In this document: positions 16,588-25,514 of the stretch, in pieces
How positions within the stretch are numbered: position 1 is the stretch's first letter
How the letters are laid out: each line of letters opens with the position of its first letter
From: Longilinea sp964536805
Lineage (GTDB): Bacteria; Chloroflexota; Anaerolineae; Anaerolineales; Anaerolineaceae
Direction of reading: 5' to 3'
NCBI GenBank assembly: GCA_964536805.1
Contig: CAZHYQ010000007.1
Span: forward strand, 1-64,000
DNA: 64,000 nucleotides
Notes under the pieces: model-generated
Seen by the model: the letters and a program-made list of their open reading frames with translations, nothing else
The model's database searches: none
Told to the model about the DNA's origin: nothing
Made by a program: the position numbers and the translations under genes

Positions 16588-17169
16588 TCAACCCGGGTTT
16601 TTCAGCATGCCGACCACCTGCAGGAAGGGCGGCTCGGCGAAAGGGTTGCGTTCAACGCGCATGCCCAGGCGGCGCATGACTGCCTGCGAGGCCAGGTTGT
16701 CGTACGAGGTGGTTGCAACAATGCGCATCAACGATAGTTCTGTAAAGGCAAAATCGATCAGTGCGCGGGCAGCCTCGCTGGCATAGCCCTGGTTGCGGTG
16801 TGCCCGCGCGATCGTCCAATACAATCCGACCTCGGGTTGGGAAAAGCGCGCCAGCGTTTGGGGCAGCGGGTCGGGGCCAAGCCCGGGGATCTGGGCAAAG
16901 AAGTTGTAGCTGGGCACCAGGCCGACCGCGCCGATCAGCTCGCCGCTGGCGCGCAGCACCACCGCCCGATCGCCGTAGGGCGGCTGGTAGAGGCGCTCCA
17001 GCGCATCATAATTGCGCACGCTCCATTCCAGCCAGGCGCCCCGTTCCTCCAGGGTAAGTCCTTCGTCCGCTTCCAGGTCGAGAATGCGGTGAACGGCCTC
17101 CAGGTCGCTGCGTTCAAAGCGCCGGATGAGCAGGCGCGGCGTGGTAAGTAGCGGCATTTGCATTTGCAT
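16588..17169 (-). CDS. GNAT family N-acetyltransferase (RimJ/RimL-like)
   Basis: 193 residues from the ATG at 17169. LLTTPRLLIRRFERSD at the N-terminus is the usual RimJ/RimL-type start, and RNQGYASEAARALIDFAF is the acetyl-CoA pyrophosphate loop (Q/RxxGxA). MRRLGMRVERNPF closes the domain. Substrate unknown. The frame extends upstream over the next gene in another frame, but the start one base after that gene's stop fits coupling. Confidence 0.83.
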   Translation of the reverse strand: MQMQMPLLTTPRLLIRRFERSDLEAVHRILDLEADEGLTLEERGAWLEWSVRNYDALERLYQPPYGDRAVVLRASGELIGAVGLVPSYNFFAQIPGLGPDPLPQTLARFSQPEVGLYWTIARAHRNQGYASEAARALIDFAFTELSLMRIVATTSYDNLASQAVMRRLGMRVERNPFAEPPFLQVVGMLKNPG

Positions 17170-17170
17170 C

Positions 17171-17614
17171 TTATTCTCCGCGGGATTGCAGGAACAAACG
17201 GTGGTACAGGAGGATGCTGCCGGAGACAGCCACATTGTAGGAAGCGCGGTTGACCGCCTCGATGGCGACCACGGCATTGCACTGCGCCAGCACCTTTTCG
17301 GGCAGCCCCATATCCTCCGAACCGAGCAGGTAAATGGCCTGCTCAGGGTGGCGGAAGGTCGCCAGCGGCTGGCCGCCAATTTCAATGCCCACCAACTTAG
17401 CTCCCACCGGGCGCGCCAGTAAAAAATCCTCAAAAGTAGGGTAATGCCGCAGCGGTATCAAACGGTGGGCTGCGGAAGTATCGCTGGTTTGCGGTTTATA
17501 AGGCCGCCCGATGGTGAAAATGCCGGCCGCGCCCAGCTGCCAGGCCGAACGCCACAGCGTGCCAATGTTTTCATTGTTGCGCGGGTGGTAGATGCCAATT
17601 TCGAAATAGGCCAA
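17171..17614 (-). CDS. SPOUT (TrmH/SpoU) RNA methyltransferase
   Basis: 147 residues with the three SpoU motifs: ENIGTLWRSA, YLLGSEDMGLPEKVL and NVAVSGSILLYHR. These form the knotted AdoMet site. Short members of this type methylate tRNA or rRNA ribose 2'-OH; the target is not clear here. The start is TTG with AGGAGG 8 nt upstream. It directly precedes the GNAT gene. Confidence 0.85.
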   Translation of the reverse strand: MAYFEIGIYHPRNNENIGTLWRSAWQLGAAGIFTIGRPYKPQTSDTSAAHRLIPLRHYPTFEDFLLARPVGAKLVGIEIGGQPLATFRHPEQAIYLLGSEDMGLPEKVLAQCNAVVAIEAVNRASYNVAVSGSILLYHRLFLQSRGE

Positions 17615-17785
17615 GCAGGCGCCTCCTGGTGATTACTGAGTTTATCACGGGACGTTCCAGATTCGAAATTGCCGGATCCTCATGTGTTTTTTATTTTTTC
17701 TGAACCAGTTCTGAACAACGCGTTGGCATAATACCTGTAACCTCATCATTATTGATGGAGAATAACCTTTCCCAAAGGAGGTTAT

Positions 17786-18067
17786 ATGACTGAAGCCAAC
17801 CGTGGTTTAGAAAATCCAGGCCAAAGCATTACATTTCCCCTGGTCCGGCCCATGTCGGATGATCAAGACCGCTTTGTCATGGATCTCTTCAAACACTATA
17901 TACCGGAAGAATTATCGGCAGAGGATGCCGCCGAAATCATCGATGCACTGGCCGGAGCCGGCATCCGCGGTCCGGCGGTGCGTTCGCTGGTGGTTACCGC
18001 CGGATTGGATCCACAGAAATTCATCCAGCTGGTCGACAGCGAGGCACTTTCCCGTTCAATATCCTGA
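17786..18067 (+). CDS. Small hypothetical protein
   Basis: 93 residues, no family recognised. The sequence YIPEELSAEDAAEIIDALAGAGIRGPAVRSLVVTAG suggests two or three helices. AAAGGAGG is 5 nt before the ATG, the best ribosome site in this region, so expression is likely strong. It stands alone. Confidence 0.65.
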   Translation: MTEANRGLENPGQSITFPLVRPMSDDQDRFVMDLFKHYIPEELSAEDAAEIIDALAGAGIRGPAVRSLVVTAGLDPQKFIQLVDSEALSRSIS

Positions 18068-18140
18068 AAGACGCTTAGCTGGATGGATCGGGGTTTAGAA
18101 CAATCTGAAATAGTTGGCAATTCGAATATTTGCATTAAAC

Positions 18141-18180
18141 TGAGCGGGTCTGGCCAATCAATTAAGGCCAGACCCGTTCA
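18141..18180 (+). terminator. 15-bp hairpin after the small hypothetical gene
   Basis: TGAGCGGGTCTGGCC pairs with 18166-18180 with one wobble; 10-nt loop, no marked T-run. Confidence 0.55.
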
Positions 18181-18291
18181 ATTCCACTCTTCTACCAGTA
18201 AACAATAAACGGGGCAGTCACGTTAAGAAGGTATCTTTAGCCCACTTGGTCAAGTATATACCATATGAAGCAAATATAAGTTAAGGATTGG

Positions 18292-19128
18292 TTAAAGATT
18301 TTCCCCGAATAGAAATTGCAGCGGGATGTGCAAGCGGTCGCGCCAGGCCTGTTCGTTGTGGGTGGCGCGTTTAAATTGGCGGATGAGGTAGTCGCGGCCC
18401 TCCCGCCAACCGGCCGCATCGAGGAAGCCTTTAACGCGCAGATGGTGGATGCCGTAAGCGCGGTCGATGCTGCGGCCGCCAAAGTCAAAATACAGGCGGT
18501 GGCTGCCCGGCTGGGGCAAATTTTGCCTCATCCACTCTTCGATCTGGCCACCGCCAATAGGGAAGTGCGTGGAAAGGCAGCCCGCCCGCCCGAAGACCTG
18601 CGGGTAGCGGCATAGCGCGTACAACGAAATCAGTCCGCCCATGCTGGAACCCATCACGCCGGTGTGCGCGGGATCGGGCAGGGTGGACAGGTTGCGGTCC
18701 ACCCAGGGCTTGAGTTCCTCCTCCAGGAAGCGCAGGTAGGCATCGGAACAGGGCAGTGCCCCGGTGTGCTTGCGAATTTCCGCGCGCAGCGGGTCGAATT
18801 GAGCGCCGGCAAACGGCGCTTCGGGCATATATTCCGGCACGCGCCGCCCGCCGTCATTCCAAATCCCCACCACAATGCAGTCAATCGCCAGCGCGGTCAG
18901 TCTTTCGGCCACGCCCCAGGTGATTTTGGTGTAGGACTCGGCCGGGATGAACAGGTTCTGGCCGTCGTGCATGTAGAGCACCGGGTAGCGTTTGCCCGGG
19001 TCATAACCGGCGGGCAGCCAGATATCAACGTTGCGCGACGGGACGTTGACGGATGGAAAATCAGCCAGCCGGAAAAGCGTGCCGGGAAAATCTGGTGCGG
19101 GAGCAGGAAGGGGTGTCCAATCGTTCAT
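18292..19128 (-). CDS. Putative esterase (esterase D / enterochelin esterase-like)
   Basis: 278 residues of the esterase-D alpha/beta family: RYPVLYMHDGQNLF, nucleophile elbow MGSSMGGLIS, and a C-terminal RATHNEQAW that provides the His. VDIWLPAGYDPGKRYPVLY is typical of the group. Substrate unknown; cytosolic, since no signal peptide is present. A TATAAT box ends 6 nt before the ATG, so the mRNA should be leaderless. Confidence 0.82.
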   Translation of the reverse strand: MNDWTPLPAPAPDFPGTLFRLADFPSVNVPSRNVDIWLPAGYDPGKRYPVLYMHDGQNLFIPAESYTKITWGVAERLTALAIDCIVVGIWNDGGRRVPEYMPEAPFAGAQFDPLRAEIRKHTGALPCSDAYLRFLEEELKPWVDRNLSTLPDPAHTGVMGSSMGGLISLYALCRYPQVFGRAGCLSTHFPIGGGQIEEWMRQNLPQPGSHRLYFDFGGRSIDRAYGIHHLRVKGFLDAAGWREGRDYLIRQFKRATHNEQAWRDRLHIPLQFLFGENL

Positions 19129-19134
19129 GAGATG

Positions 19135-19140
19135 ATTATA
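19135..19140 (-). promoter_or_regulatory. -10 box of the esterase gene, leaderless
   Basis: TATAAT on the minus strand with exactly 6 nt to the ATG at 19128. No clear -35. Confidence 0.55.
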
Positions 19141-19153
19141 GCGCGATCCATCT

Positions 19154-19348
19154 ATGATCCTGAGCGAAGCGAAGGATCTTCCGGCGGGAGAAGATGCTCA
19201 CGGGCACAAATCCTATATGGTTGAACCTGGGCGAAGCATCCGGGATACAGGCGAGGCCAGGCTGGCAGAATCTTCCCGGATGCTATCGCCCTTACACCGG
19301 CGGACTGATTCCCCTCATTCTGAGCGTCAACGAAGGATCTTCCTGAAA
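19154..19348. repeat. Structured repeat with GCGAAGGATCTT-type ends
   Basis: CCTGAGCGAAGCGAAGGATC near 19159 and TCTGAGCGTCAACGAAGGAT near 19319 are diverged direct copies. Between them AGCATCCGGGA (19235-19245) pairs with 19274-19284, extended outward by GGGCGA/TCGCCC. Confidence 0.55.
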
Positions 19349-19350
19349 TG

Positions 19351-19393
19351 AAAAAAAAAAAACAGGGAGCAGTGCGGCCTGCACCACTCTCCG
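19351..19393 (-). terminator. Terminator of the gat operon
   Basis: An imperfect GC stem (GGAG..GTGC/GCAC..CTCC) followed by a 12-nt T-run on the minus strand, about 20 nt past the gatB stop. Confidence 0.75.
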
Positions 19394-19411
19394 TGATAAT
19401 GCTTTTCCGGT

Positions 19412-20872
19412 CTACTTTAGCAATTCTTCCAGCACCTTGCGCGCAATGTTCGGGTCGGCTTTGCCGCGCATCTTGCGCATCACCTGCCCCACAAACCAGC
19501 CCATCAGGGTTTCTTTACCGCCCTTAAAGGCTTCCACTTCCTTGGGGCTTTCAGCCAGCACTTCCTGCACCGCGCCGCGGATGGCGGCGTCGTCGCTGAC
19601 CTTGGCCAGGCCTTCTTTTTCCACCAGCACAGCCGGCGAAAGACCGGTTTCTTCCACCTTGAGCAGCAGCGATTTGCCGGTCGAGGCGTTGATGGTGCCG
19701 GCATCCACCAGTTTGAGCAGTTCAGCCAGCCAGGCCGGGCTGAGTTTAAGCTGGTCGGCGGTCAAATTCTTATCGTTCAGCATGCGCAGGATATCGTTCA
19801 TCAGCCAGTTGGAAACGCGTTTGGCGTCCCCGCCGTAGGTTTTGACCGCGGTTTCGAAGTAATCGGACAGCCGGCGCTCGCCAGTTAGAATTTCGGCGTC
19901 GTATTCCGGCAGGCCGTATGCGCTGATGAAACGCGCGCGTCTTTCCAGCGGCAGCTCGGGGAAATCCGCCAGAATACGATCCTTCCAGGCATCATCCAGG
20001 CGGATGGGCAGCAGGTCGGGCTCGCGGAAATAGCGGTAATCGGCTTCGGTTTCCTTCGAACGCATCTTGCGCAGCACGGATGCGTCTTCATCCCATTCCA
20101 GCGTCCACGCAAAGATGCGGTTGCCGGATTCGACCTCGCGAACCTGCCGTTCGACCTCGTGCAGGATGGCTTCTCGCACGTTGTCGATGGAGTTGACGTT
20201 TTTAATTTCGGTCTTGGGATTGAGAATGGTCTCACCCTTGCGCCGGATGGAAACATTGGCGTCGCAGCGCAGGTTGCCGCGTTCCATGTCAGCTTCCGAG
20301 ATCCCCAGCCAGCGCAGCAGCTGGCGCAGGCGCATCAGATACTGGGCTGCCTCGTCGGCGGTGTGCAGATCGGGCCCGGTCACCATTTCCACCAGCGGAA
20401 CGCCGCAGCGGTTGAAATCGACAAAACGCTGGCCCCCCGCGTTTTTGGTTTTGCCGGCATCCTCTTCCAGGTGCAGCTTGGTGATGCTGACGCGGCGGAT
20501 GTAGGCTTTTCCGTCCGGGCTGGCCGAGGCCGGCACCGGCAGGTCCAGGTAGCCGCCGCGCGACAGCGACTGGTCGAATTGCGAGATCTGGTAGCCCTTG
20601 GGCAGGTCAGGGTAAAAGTAATTCTTGCGGTCGAAGAAGGAAAGCGGGCGAATTTCGCCGTGCATGGCAGTGGCCAGCAGCACGCCTTTCTCAACGGCAG
20701 CCTGATTCAGCACCGGCAGCACGCCCGGCAGCCCGCAGCACACCGGGCAGATGTTGGTGTTGGGTTCGTCGTACCACGATTCGGCTTTGCAGGAGCAGAA
20801 AATCTTGGTCTTGGTATTGAGCTGGATGTGGGTCTCCAGTCCGATGACAGCTTCGTATTCAATCATGGTCAT
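19412..20872 (-). CDS. gatB: Asp-tRNA(Asn)/Glu-tRNA(Gln) amidotransferase subunit B
   Basis: 486 residues, normal GatB length. EAVIGLETHIQL at the start; the zinc site FCSC...ICPVCCGLPG (Cys26 and Cys28, Cys42 region); DFNRCGVPLVEMVTGPD; C-terminal YqeY-like helical domain ending IARKVLEELLK. GatB binds the misacylated tRNA and activates it with ATP. It is the last gene of a minus-strand operon with gatC and gatA, from which it is split by a membrane protein gene. It is the only gatB here, although gatC and gatA occur twice. Confidence 0.95.
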   Translation of the reverse strand: MTMIEYEAVIGLETHIQLNTKTKIFCSCKAESWYDEPNTNICPVCCGLPGVLPVLNQAAVEKGVLLATAMHGEIRPLSFFDRKNYFYPDLPKGYQISQFDQSLSRGGYLDLPVPASASPDGKAYIRRVSITKLHLEEDAGKTKNAGGQRFVDFNRCGVPLVEMVTGPDLHTADEAAQYLMRLRQLLRWLGISEADMERGNLRCDANVSIRRKGETILNPKTEIKNVNSIDNVREAILHEVERQVREVESGNRIFAWTLEWDEDASVLRKMRSKETEADYRYFREPDLLPIRLDDAWKDRILADFPELPLERRARFISAYGLPEYDAEILTGERRLSDYFETAVKTYGGDAKRVSNWLMNDILRMLNDKNLTADQLKLSPAWLAELLKLVDAGTINASTGKSLLLKVEETGLSPAVLVEKEGLAKVSDDAAIRGAVQEVLAESPKEVEAFKGGKETLMGWFVGQVMRKMRGKADPNIARKVLEELLK

Positions 20873-20914
20873 ATTATTCGCCTCAAAATTGCGGGCTATG
20901 TACGGCCGCTGGAT

Positions 20915-22438
20915 TTACGGTTGGCATGTGTAAAGGTCACTATCGTTGAAGGATTGGAAATGATTGAGCTTTTGGGTCAATCGAGTTTCGTCCAACCCAT
21001 ACAGACTGGCCGGCATCGATTTTAATATTACCAGCGTTGCCCGCTCTTCACAAACCTTATCGATCAGGTCATCCGTTCCCGAACCGTAGGAGTAGATACC
21101 TTCATAAAATATGCCCGTCCAGAAGTACATGCCTTCCGGGCCGGTAGTGATGACCTTCAGATCCGGATGATTTTTTAAATAACGCACCGTTTCGGATTCC
21201 GCCGAAAAGCGGTTTACATAACCCAATCCATTGGTGTGGAGTGCGCGCACTGTATCCTGACTGCGATAGCCATAATACAACAGAAAAAGCCCCACACCCA
21301 CCAGTAGAAGAAACTTCCATGTGGGCGCCAACCCCGGAAAGGCTTTGCCCACCACTGCAGCAGTAGTCACCAGCAGCGCCAACAGCAACGGGATCAGATA
21401 ACGGGCATTAAAGGCTGTTAGGTTGGAAAAACCATTTGCAATCACCAGCATCGCAACCACCAGCACGCCATTGGCCAACAGGACAAATAATGCTGGATCC
21501 AAAACAGTCGCTAAAGCGCGTTTGGCCTTCCTTATTCCGCGCAGCCAGAGGCACAATAACAAGATCAGAAGCGCCAATACGGCCAGCCCGGCGATAAATT
21601 CCCGCCCGCGAATCAGACGCCCGGGGATGAACCAACTTAAAGTACTATAAATAAACCAGCGCAAGGTATCCAGCGATGGCCACGCCCATTGAAAGCCGGA
21701 GTAATGCAGCGCCTGCCCGGTGACCAGGCGGTTGCGAAGCAGCCAGGCAGCCATGGGCAGCAAGCTGGCAGCGCCAAAAGCAGCGGCCCGCCAAAGCCGG
21801 CCGCCAATACCCCGGACAGAATTGTTGTAAACAAGCAATCCTAACGCGATGGCCGCCACGATCGAAATCCCTGCGTAACGCGTCAAGCAGGCCAGGCTGG
21901 CCGATAGCGCAGACGCCGCAAGCCAACCCCAATGACCCTTCCGGATAAATTCTTGAAAAGCCATTAAAGCCAACAGGCTGAACATCAAGTTGAGCGCCTC
22001 GCTCATCGCCCAACCATGAGCCTCCAGCAGCACATCCGAAAGCATCACCGCCAGGCCGGCCAACAACGTGCCCACCTGGCCGCCGCCGGCGCGCCAGACA
22101 ATCCAACCGGATAAGAACAGGTTGAATCCAAACAAAGCCGCATTGAGCCAGCGTACCCCTTCCAACAGCTGCAAACCGAACGATCCCAGCAGGATAAGCA
22201 TCAGACTGAGACCAGGCGCAAAGGAGCGCGTTGGATTGAAACCCTCCCCCCGCAGCGCTTGCTCAGCCGGATGGATGTACCAGAAGGAATCGTCACTCAA
22301 AAACGCACCCCAACGGGTGGCATAAAGCAGCAATGCAATGCCAACCGCTGCCAATCCCAGCAACCAGAGCACCGGAAATTTTTGGGGTTGTTTTTCGAAT
22401 TCCTTTTTCACCTGGATCATCTTCGCAATCGGTACCAT
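20915..22438 (-). CDS. GT-C type membrane glycosyltransferase-like protein
   Basis: 507 residues with about eleven membrane helices. The first extracytoplasmic loop carries SDDSFWYI, matching the acidic pair of ArnT/PMT-type (GT39/GT83) enzymes that use lipid-linked sugars. NARYLIPLLLALLVT also fits that group. Substrate unknown. Its placement between gatA and gatB is odd; it may simply share the operon. Confidence 0.68.
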   Translation of the reverse strand: MVPIAKMIQVKKEFEKQPQKFPVLWLLGLAAVGIALLLYATRWGAFLSDDSFWYIHPAEQALRGEGFNPTRSFAPGLSLMLILLGSFGLQLLEGVRWLNAALFGFNLFLSGWIVWRAGGGQVGTLLAGLAVMLSDVLLEAHGWAMSEALNLMFSLLALMAFQEFIRKGHWGWLAASALSASLACLTRYAGISIVAAIALGLLVYNNSVRGIGGRLWRAAAFGAASLLPMAAWLLRNRLVTGQALHYSGFQWAWPSLDTLRWFIYSTLSWFIPGRLIRGREFIAGLAVLALLILLLCLWLRGIRKAKRALATVLDPALFVLLANGVLVVAMLVIANGFSNLTAFNARYLIPLLLALLVTTAAVVGKAFPGLAPTWKFLLLVGVGLFLLYYGYRSQDTVRALHTNGLGYVNRFSAESETVRYLKNHPDLKVITTGPEGMYFWTGIFYEGIYSYGSGTDDLIDKVCEERATLVILKSMPASLYGLDETRLTQKLNHFQSFNDSDLYTCQP

Positions 22439-22512
22439 TCCCTAAAAGAGGGTAGCGAGCCGCCCTCATGTGGGAATGGCTCAGCTTTTATGTGCAGGGT
22501 CGATGGACTTTT

Positions 22513-24108
22513 TCATGGCAACTTGATCAGCGCCTGCGGCCGGACTTTGCGCCAGGCATCCGTCTCGGTGGCGTCTTCGTAGGCGCGCCCGATGCGCAGC
22601 AGCACATCTTCGCTGTAGTCGCGGCCGAGCAGTTGAATGCCAATCGGCAGGCCCTCGCCGTCCAGGCCGCCGGGCAGCGAAACGCCAGGCACGCCGGCAT
22701 GGTTGGCAGGCACGGTCAACTGGTCGGCGTACTGCATCAGCACCGAATCGCCGTACAGTGCGCCCATTTTGAAGGCCGTGGTGGGGGTGGTAGGCGTGAG
22801 CAGCGCGTCCAGGCGGTAAGGGCCATTGGGATCAAAAACGCGGTCAAAGTCCTGCCGGATGAGGGTGCGTACTTGCAGCGCGCGGTTGTAGTATTGCTCA
22901 CTGTATTGGGCCGCCGAAACATACATGCCCATCAGGATGCGCAATTTAGGCTGCGCGCCAAACCCCTGCCCGCGCGAGCGGCGGTACATTTCGCGCAGGT
23001 CGGTCATCGGCTCCGGGATGCGGTAGCCGTACTTGACGCCGTCGAAGCGGTGCAAATTCGAGGCAGCTTCGACGCGGCTGACGACAAAAAAGGCCGGGAT
23101 GCCGAAACGGGTGTTGGGCATGGGAACGCCTTCAATGATTTCGGCGCCCTGTTTGGCCAGCAGGTCGGCCGCGCGGTGCACGGCGGCTTCAATCTCAGGC
23201 GGCAGCGGCTGCATGTCAAATTTGCCCGTTTGCAGGTTGGGATAGGTGATGCGGAAATAATCCGGCGAAAGGCCGATGCGCAGACCTTTGACGCCCTGTT
23301 CCAGCGCGGCAATATAATCCGGCACTGCCACGCGCGCAGCCGTGCTGTCGTGCGGGTCGGCGCCGGCGATCACATTCATCATCAAGGCAGCGTCCAGCAC
23401 GTTGCGCGCCACCGGGCCGGGGCAATCCAGCGAGGAGGCAAAGGCAATCAATCCGTAGCGCGAGACGCGCCCGTAGGTGGGCTTCATGCCCACCACGCCG
23501 CAAAAAGCAGCCGGCTGGCGGATGGAACCGGCCGTGTCAGTGCCCAGGGAAAGCGGCGCTTCGCCGGCGGCCACCGAAGCGGCGCTGCCGCCGGAAGAAC
23601 CGCCTGGAACACGGTCGAGCCTCCACGGGTTGCGCGGGCTGGGTTGAAATGCCGAAGACTCATTGGAAGAGCCGTAGGTGAATTCATCCAGGTTGACCTT
23701 GCCCAGCATGACCGCGCCAGCCGCTTCCATGCGCGCCACTGGCGTGGCGGTGTAGGGTGCGCGGAAGTTGGCCAGAATGCGCGAGCCGGCCGTGGATAGG
23801 GTATCTTCCACGCAAAAGATATCCTTGACCGTGAAGGGCACGCCCGCCAGCGGACCGGGGTCTTCGCCGGCAGCAAATTTGCGGTCCACGGCTTCAGCCT
23901 GGGATCGGGCGCGTTCAGCCGTCAGGGTGATAAATGAATGGACTTTCGCCTTGTCTTCGTCATCCAGCGGAGCGGAATCCAGCGTACCTGGCCGTCCATC
24001 GACGGCCGCGATGCGTTTTAGGCTGGATTCCAGCACTTCGACAGCAGAGATGCGGCGCTGGCGCAGCAATAACGCCAGCTCATGCGCGGAAAGATCGCAG
24101 AGTTCCAT
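22513..24108 (-). CDS. gatA: Amidotransferase subunit A, operon-linked copy
   Basis: 531 residues of the amidase-signature family. Catalytic set present: Lys95 (TVKD), cis-Ser171 in GGSSGGS, and Ser195 in DTAGSIRQ. GatA frees ammonia from glutamine for transfer to tRNA. It is about 40 residues longer than the second copy at 53769, with extra stretches near 40-55 and around FRITYPNLQTGKFDMQPL, and is the more diverged of the two. It directly follows gatC (6 nt gap) in the operon that ends with gatB. Confidence 0.88.
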   Translation of the reverse strand: MELCDLSAHELALLLRQRRISAVEVLESSLKRIAAVDGRPGTLDSAPLDDEDKAKVHSFITLTAERARSQAEAVDRKFAAGEDPGPLAGVPFTVKDIFCVEDTLSTAGSRILANFRAPYTATPVARMEAAGAVMLGKVNLDEFTYGSSNESSAFQPSPRNPWRLDRVPGGSSGGSAASVAAGEAPLSLGTDTAGSIRQPAAFCGVVGMKPTYGRVSRYGLIAFASSLDCPGPVARNVLDAALMMNVIAGADPHDSTAARVAVPDYIAALEQGVKGLRIGLSPDYFRITYPNLQTGKFDMQPLPPEIEAAVHRAADLLAKQGAEIIEGVPMPNTRFGIPAFFVVSRVEAASNLHRFDGVKYGYRIPEPMTDLREMYRRSRGQGFGAQPKLRILMGMYVSAAQYSEQYYNRALQVRTLIRQDFDRVFDPNGPYRLDALLTPTTPTTAFKMGALYGDSVLMQYADQLTVPANHAGVPGVSLPGGLDGEGLPIGIQLLGRDYSEDVLLRIGRAYEDATETDAWRKVRPQALIKLP

Positions 24109-24114
24109 AAAAGT

Positions 24115-24435
24115 TTATTCCAATGTTGTGTGCGGGATATCGGGAACGACAATGTAGGCTTCGCTGGTTTCGGGCGCCTGCGCCAGAATGCCTTGCGTAT
24201 TGGGGTATGGCCGCCACTTGTCTTCCCGCAGAGCCGGGCTGGTTTCAGCCGTATACGGCACGCCGTGCGAGGTGGCTTTCACGTCGCCGGCCAGGGGAAT
24301 GGCTTCCAGCTCCTGGATGGCCTTTAATTGATTATTAAGCTGCTTGCGCACATATTCGGCTTCACCGGGTTCGAGCGCCAGGGCGGCCAACTCGACCAGG
24401 TGGTTAAAAAGTTCAAGGGTAATGGCTTCGCTCAT
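24115..24435 (-). CDS. gatC: Amidotransferase subunit C, operon-linked copy
   Basis: 106 residues from the ATG at 24435 (an in-frame TTG lies two codons earlier). LFNHLVELAALALEPGEAE is the GatC helix; HGVPYTAETSPALREDKW matches the stretch that wraps around GatA. GatC holds GatA and GatB together. The sequence is diverged relative to the copy at 53367. Confidence 0.85.
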   Translation of the reverse strand: MSEAITLELFNHLVELAALALEPGEAEYVRKQLNNQLKAIQELEAIPLAGDVKATSHGVPYTAETSPALREDKWRPYPNTQGILAQAPETSEAYIVVPDIPHTTLE

Positions 24436-24456
24436 GATCAAACGCTCAGGTTAATT

Positions 24457-24780
24457 TCAGGGTTTCTTCGTCGCCGTGTTGGTGAGGGATGGCACAAGGG
24501 TGTCGGTGGCGGTCGGCGGGACAGGCGTAGCCGGCAGGGGCGTCGGGCTCGGCGTGTTGGTGATTTTCGGCGTAGTGGTTGGGGTGGCCGTCCAGGTGGG
24601 CGGCAGGACGCGCGGCGTGGCTGTCACCGTGGGCAATTGAATGACTGCCGGCAGGGTGGCAGGCGGGTAGGGATTCAGCGCCGAATAGGGGTTGAGAAAT
24701 ATCTGCAGGAAAATGACACCGACCAGTAGTATCGCAACGGCCAGTATGATTGTCATTATGTCCCAAATGGTGATACGCAT
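24457..24780 (-). CDS. Small membrane-anchored protein with Thr/Pro-rich tail
   Basis: 107 residues from the ATG at 24780: one membrane helix (about 5-28), then a low-complexity TPT/PT tail of about 75 residues. No domain in the tail. GGAGGG lies 11 nt upstream. It is the first gene before gatC with only 21 nt between, so probably co-transcribed. Function unknown. Confidence 0.6.
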   Translation of the reverse strand: MRITIWDIMTIILAVAILLVGVIFLQIFLNPYSALNPYPPATLPAVIQLPTVTATPRVLPPTWTATPTTTPKITNTPSPTPLPATPVPPTATDTLVPSLTNTATKKP

Positions 24781-25054
24781 ATCGCTGTTCCCTCCATCTC
24801 CCCGCCGGTTGGCCCTGATTGCTCCTGTCAGTATATCCGAGTTTCGATGCCTGTCAAGAAAAGCGCGCCTAAAACCACGCCTGTCTGCACTTGTCAGTTC
24901 CAAAAAACCTGTGATCTTTCATCAGCCCCATGCCCGCTGCCCCAGAACCTCCGCCCGCCATGCTATAATCCCATCGGACTATGAACCTACCATCGAGCCA
25001 CGTTCAAATGCACACCCAGGCTTCCACAGCCGGCTTGACCGGGGATTGCAAATC

Positions 25055-25456
25055 ATGAATTCGAAGCTGGAAGTCTTTTCCCGCCGGGTGGTGCATGGTC
25101 TGACGGTTGCGTTTTGGGCTGTCCTGGCGCTGTTGGGCGGATTGCGCATTTGGCAAAGCCTGGCGCTGAAACCCTGGCTGGTCGAGAGCGGGGTCCAGCC
25201 CTCCCCGCTCTATCTGACATGGACAGGCGCCGCTCAAGCGGCGGCGGCGCTGCTGGCGTTGGCAGCTTTTTTTTCGCATGGACGGCGGGCAGGATGGATC
25301 GTCCGGATATTAACTCTGCTGTGGATGCTGGCCTTCTGGATCGACCGGATATGGGTTGCCGTCTCGCCAGCGGCGCGGGTCAATGATGCCTTCGCGGCAG
25401 TATTCTTGGCATTCTGGCTGATCGTCATCTGGACGGCCACTTCCCAACAAAAGTGA
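25055..25456 (+). CDS. Small four-helix membrane protein
   Basis: 133 residues from the ATG at 25055, with four hydrophobic segments (about 14-34, 55-75, 80-100, 112-128). No family recognised. The frame is open further upstream but the earlier residues are not membrane-like and overlap another gene. Confidence 0.6.
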   Translation: MNSKLEVFSRRVVHGLTVAFWAVLALLGGLRIWQSLALKPWLVESGVQPSPLYLTWTGAAQAAAALLALAAFFSHGRRAGWIVRILTLLWMLAFWIDRIWVAVSPAARVNDAFAAVFLAFWLIVIWTATSQQK

Positions 25457-25514
25457 AAATAGCGAACGCGTTTCTTTCGGGTACAATAGAAACAGGGGAG
25501 AAATGACAAACTGA

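Noticed and set aside
22468..23799. A 443-codon plus-strand frame opposite gatA
   Set aside because: Composition is Arg/Gly/His-rich without domains; the opposite strand encodes a complete GatA.
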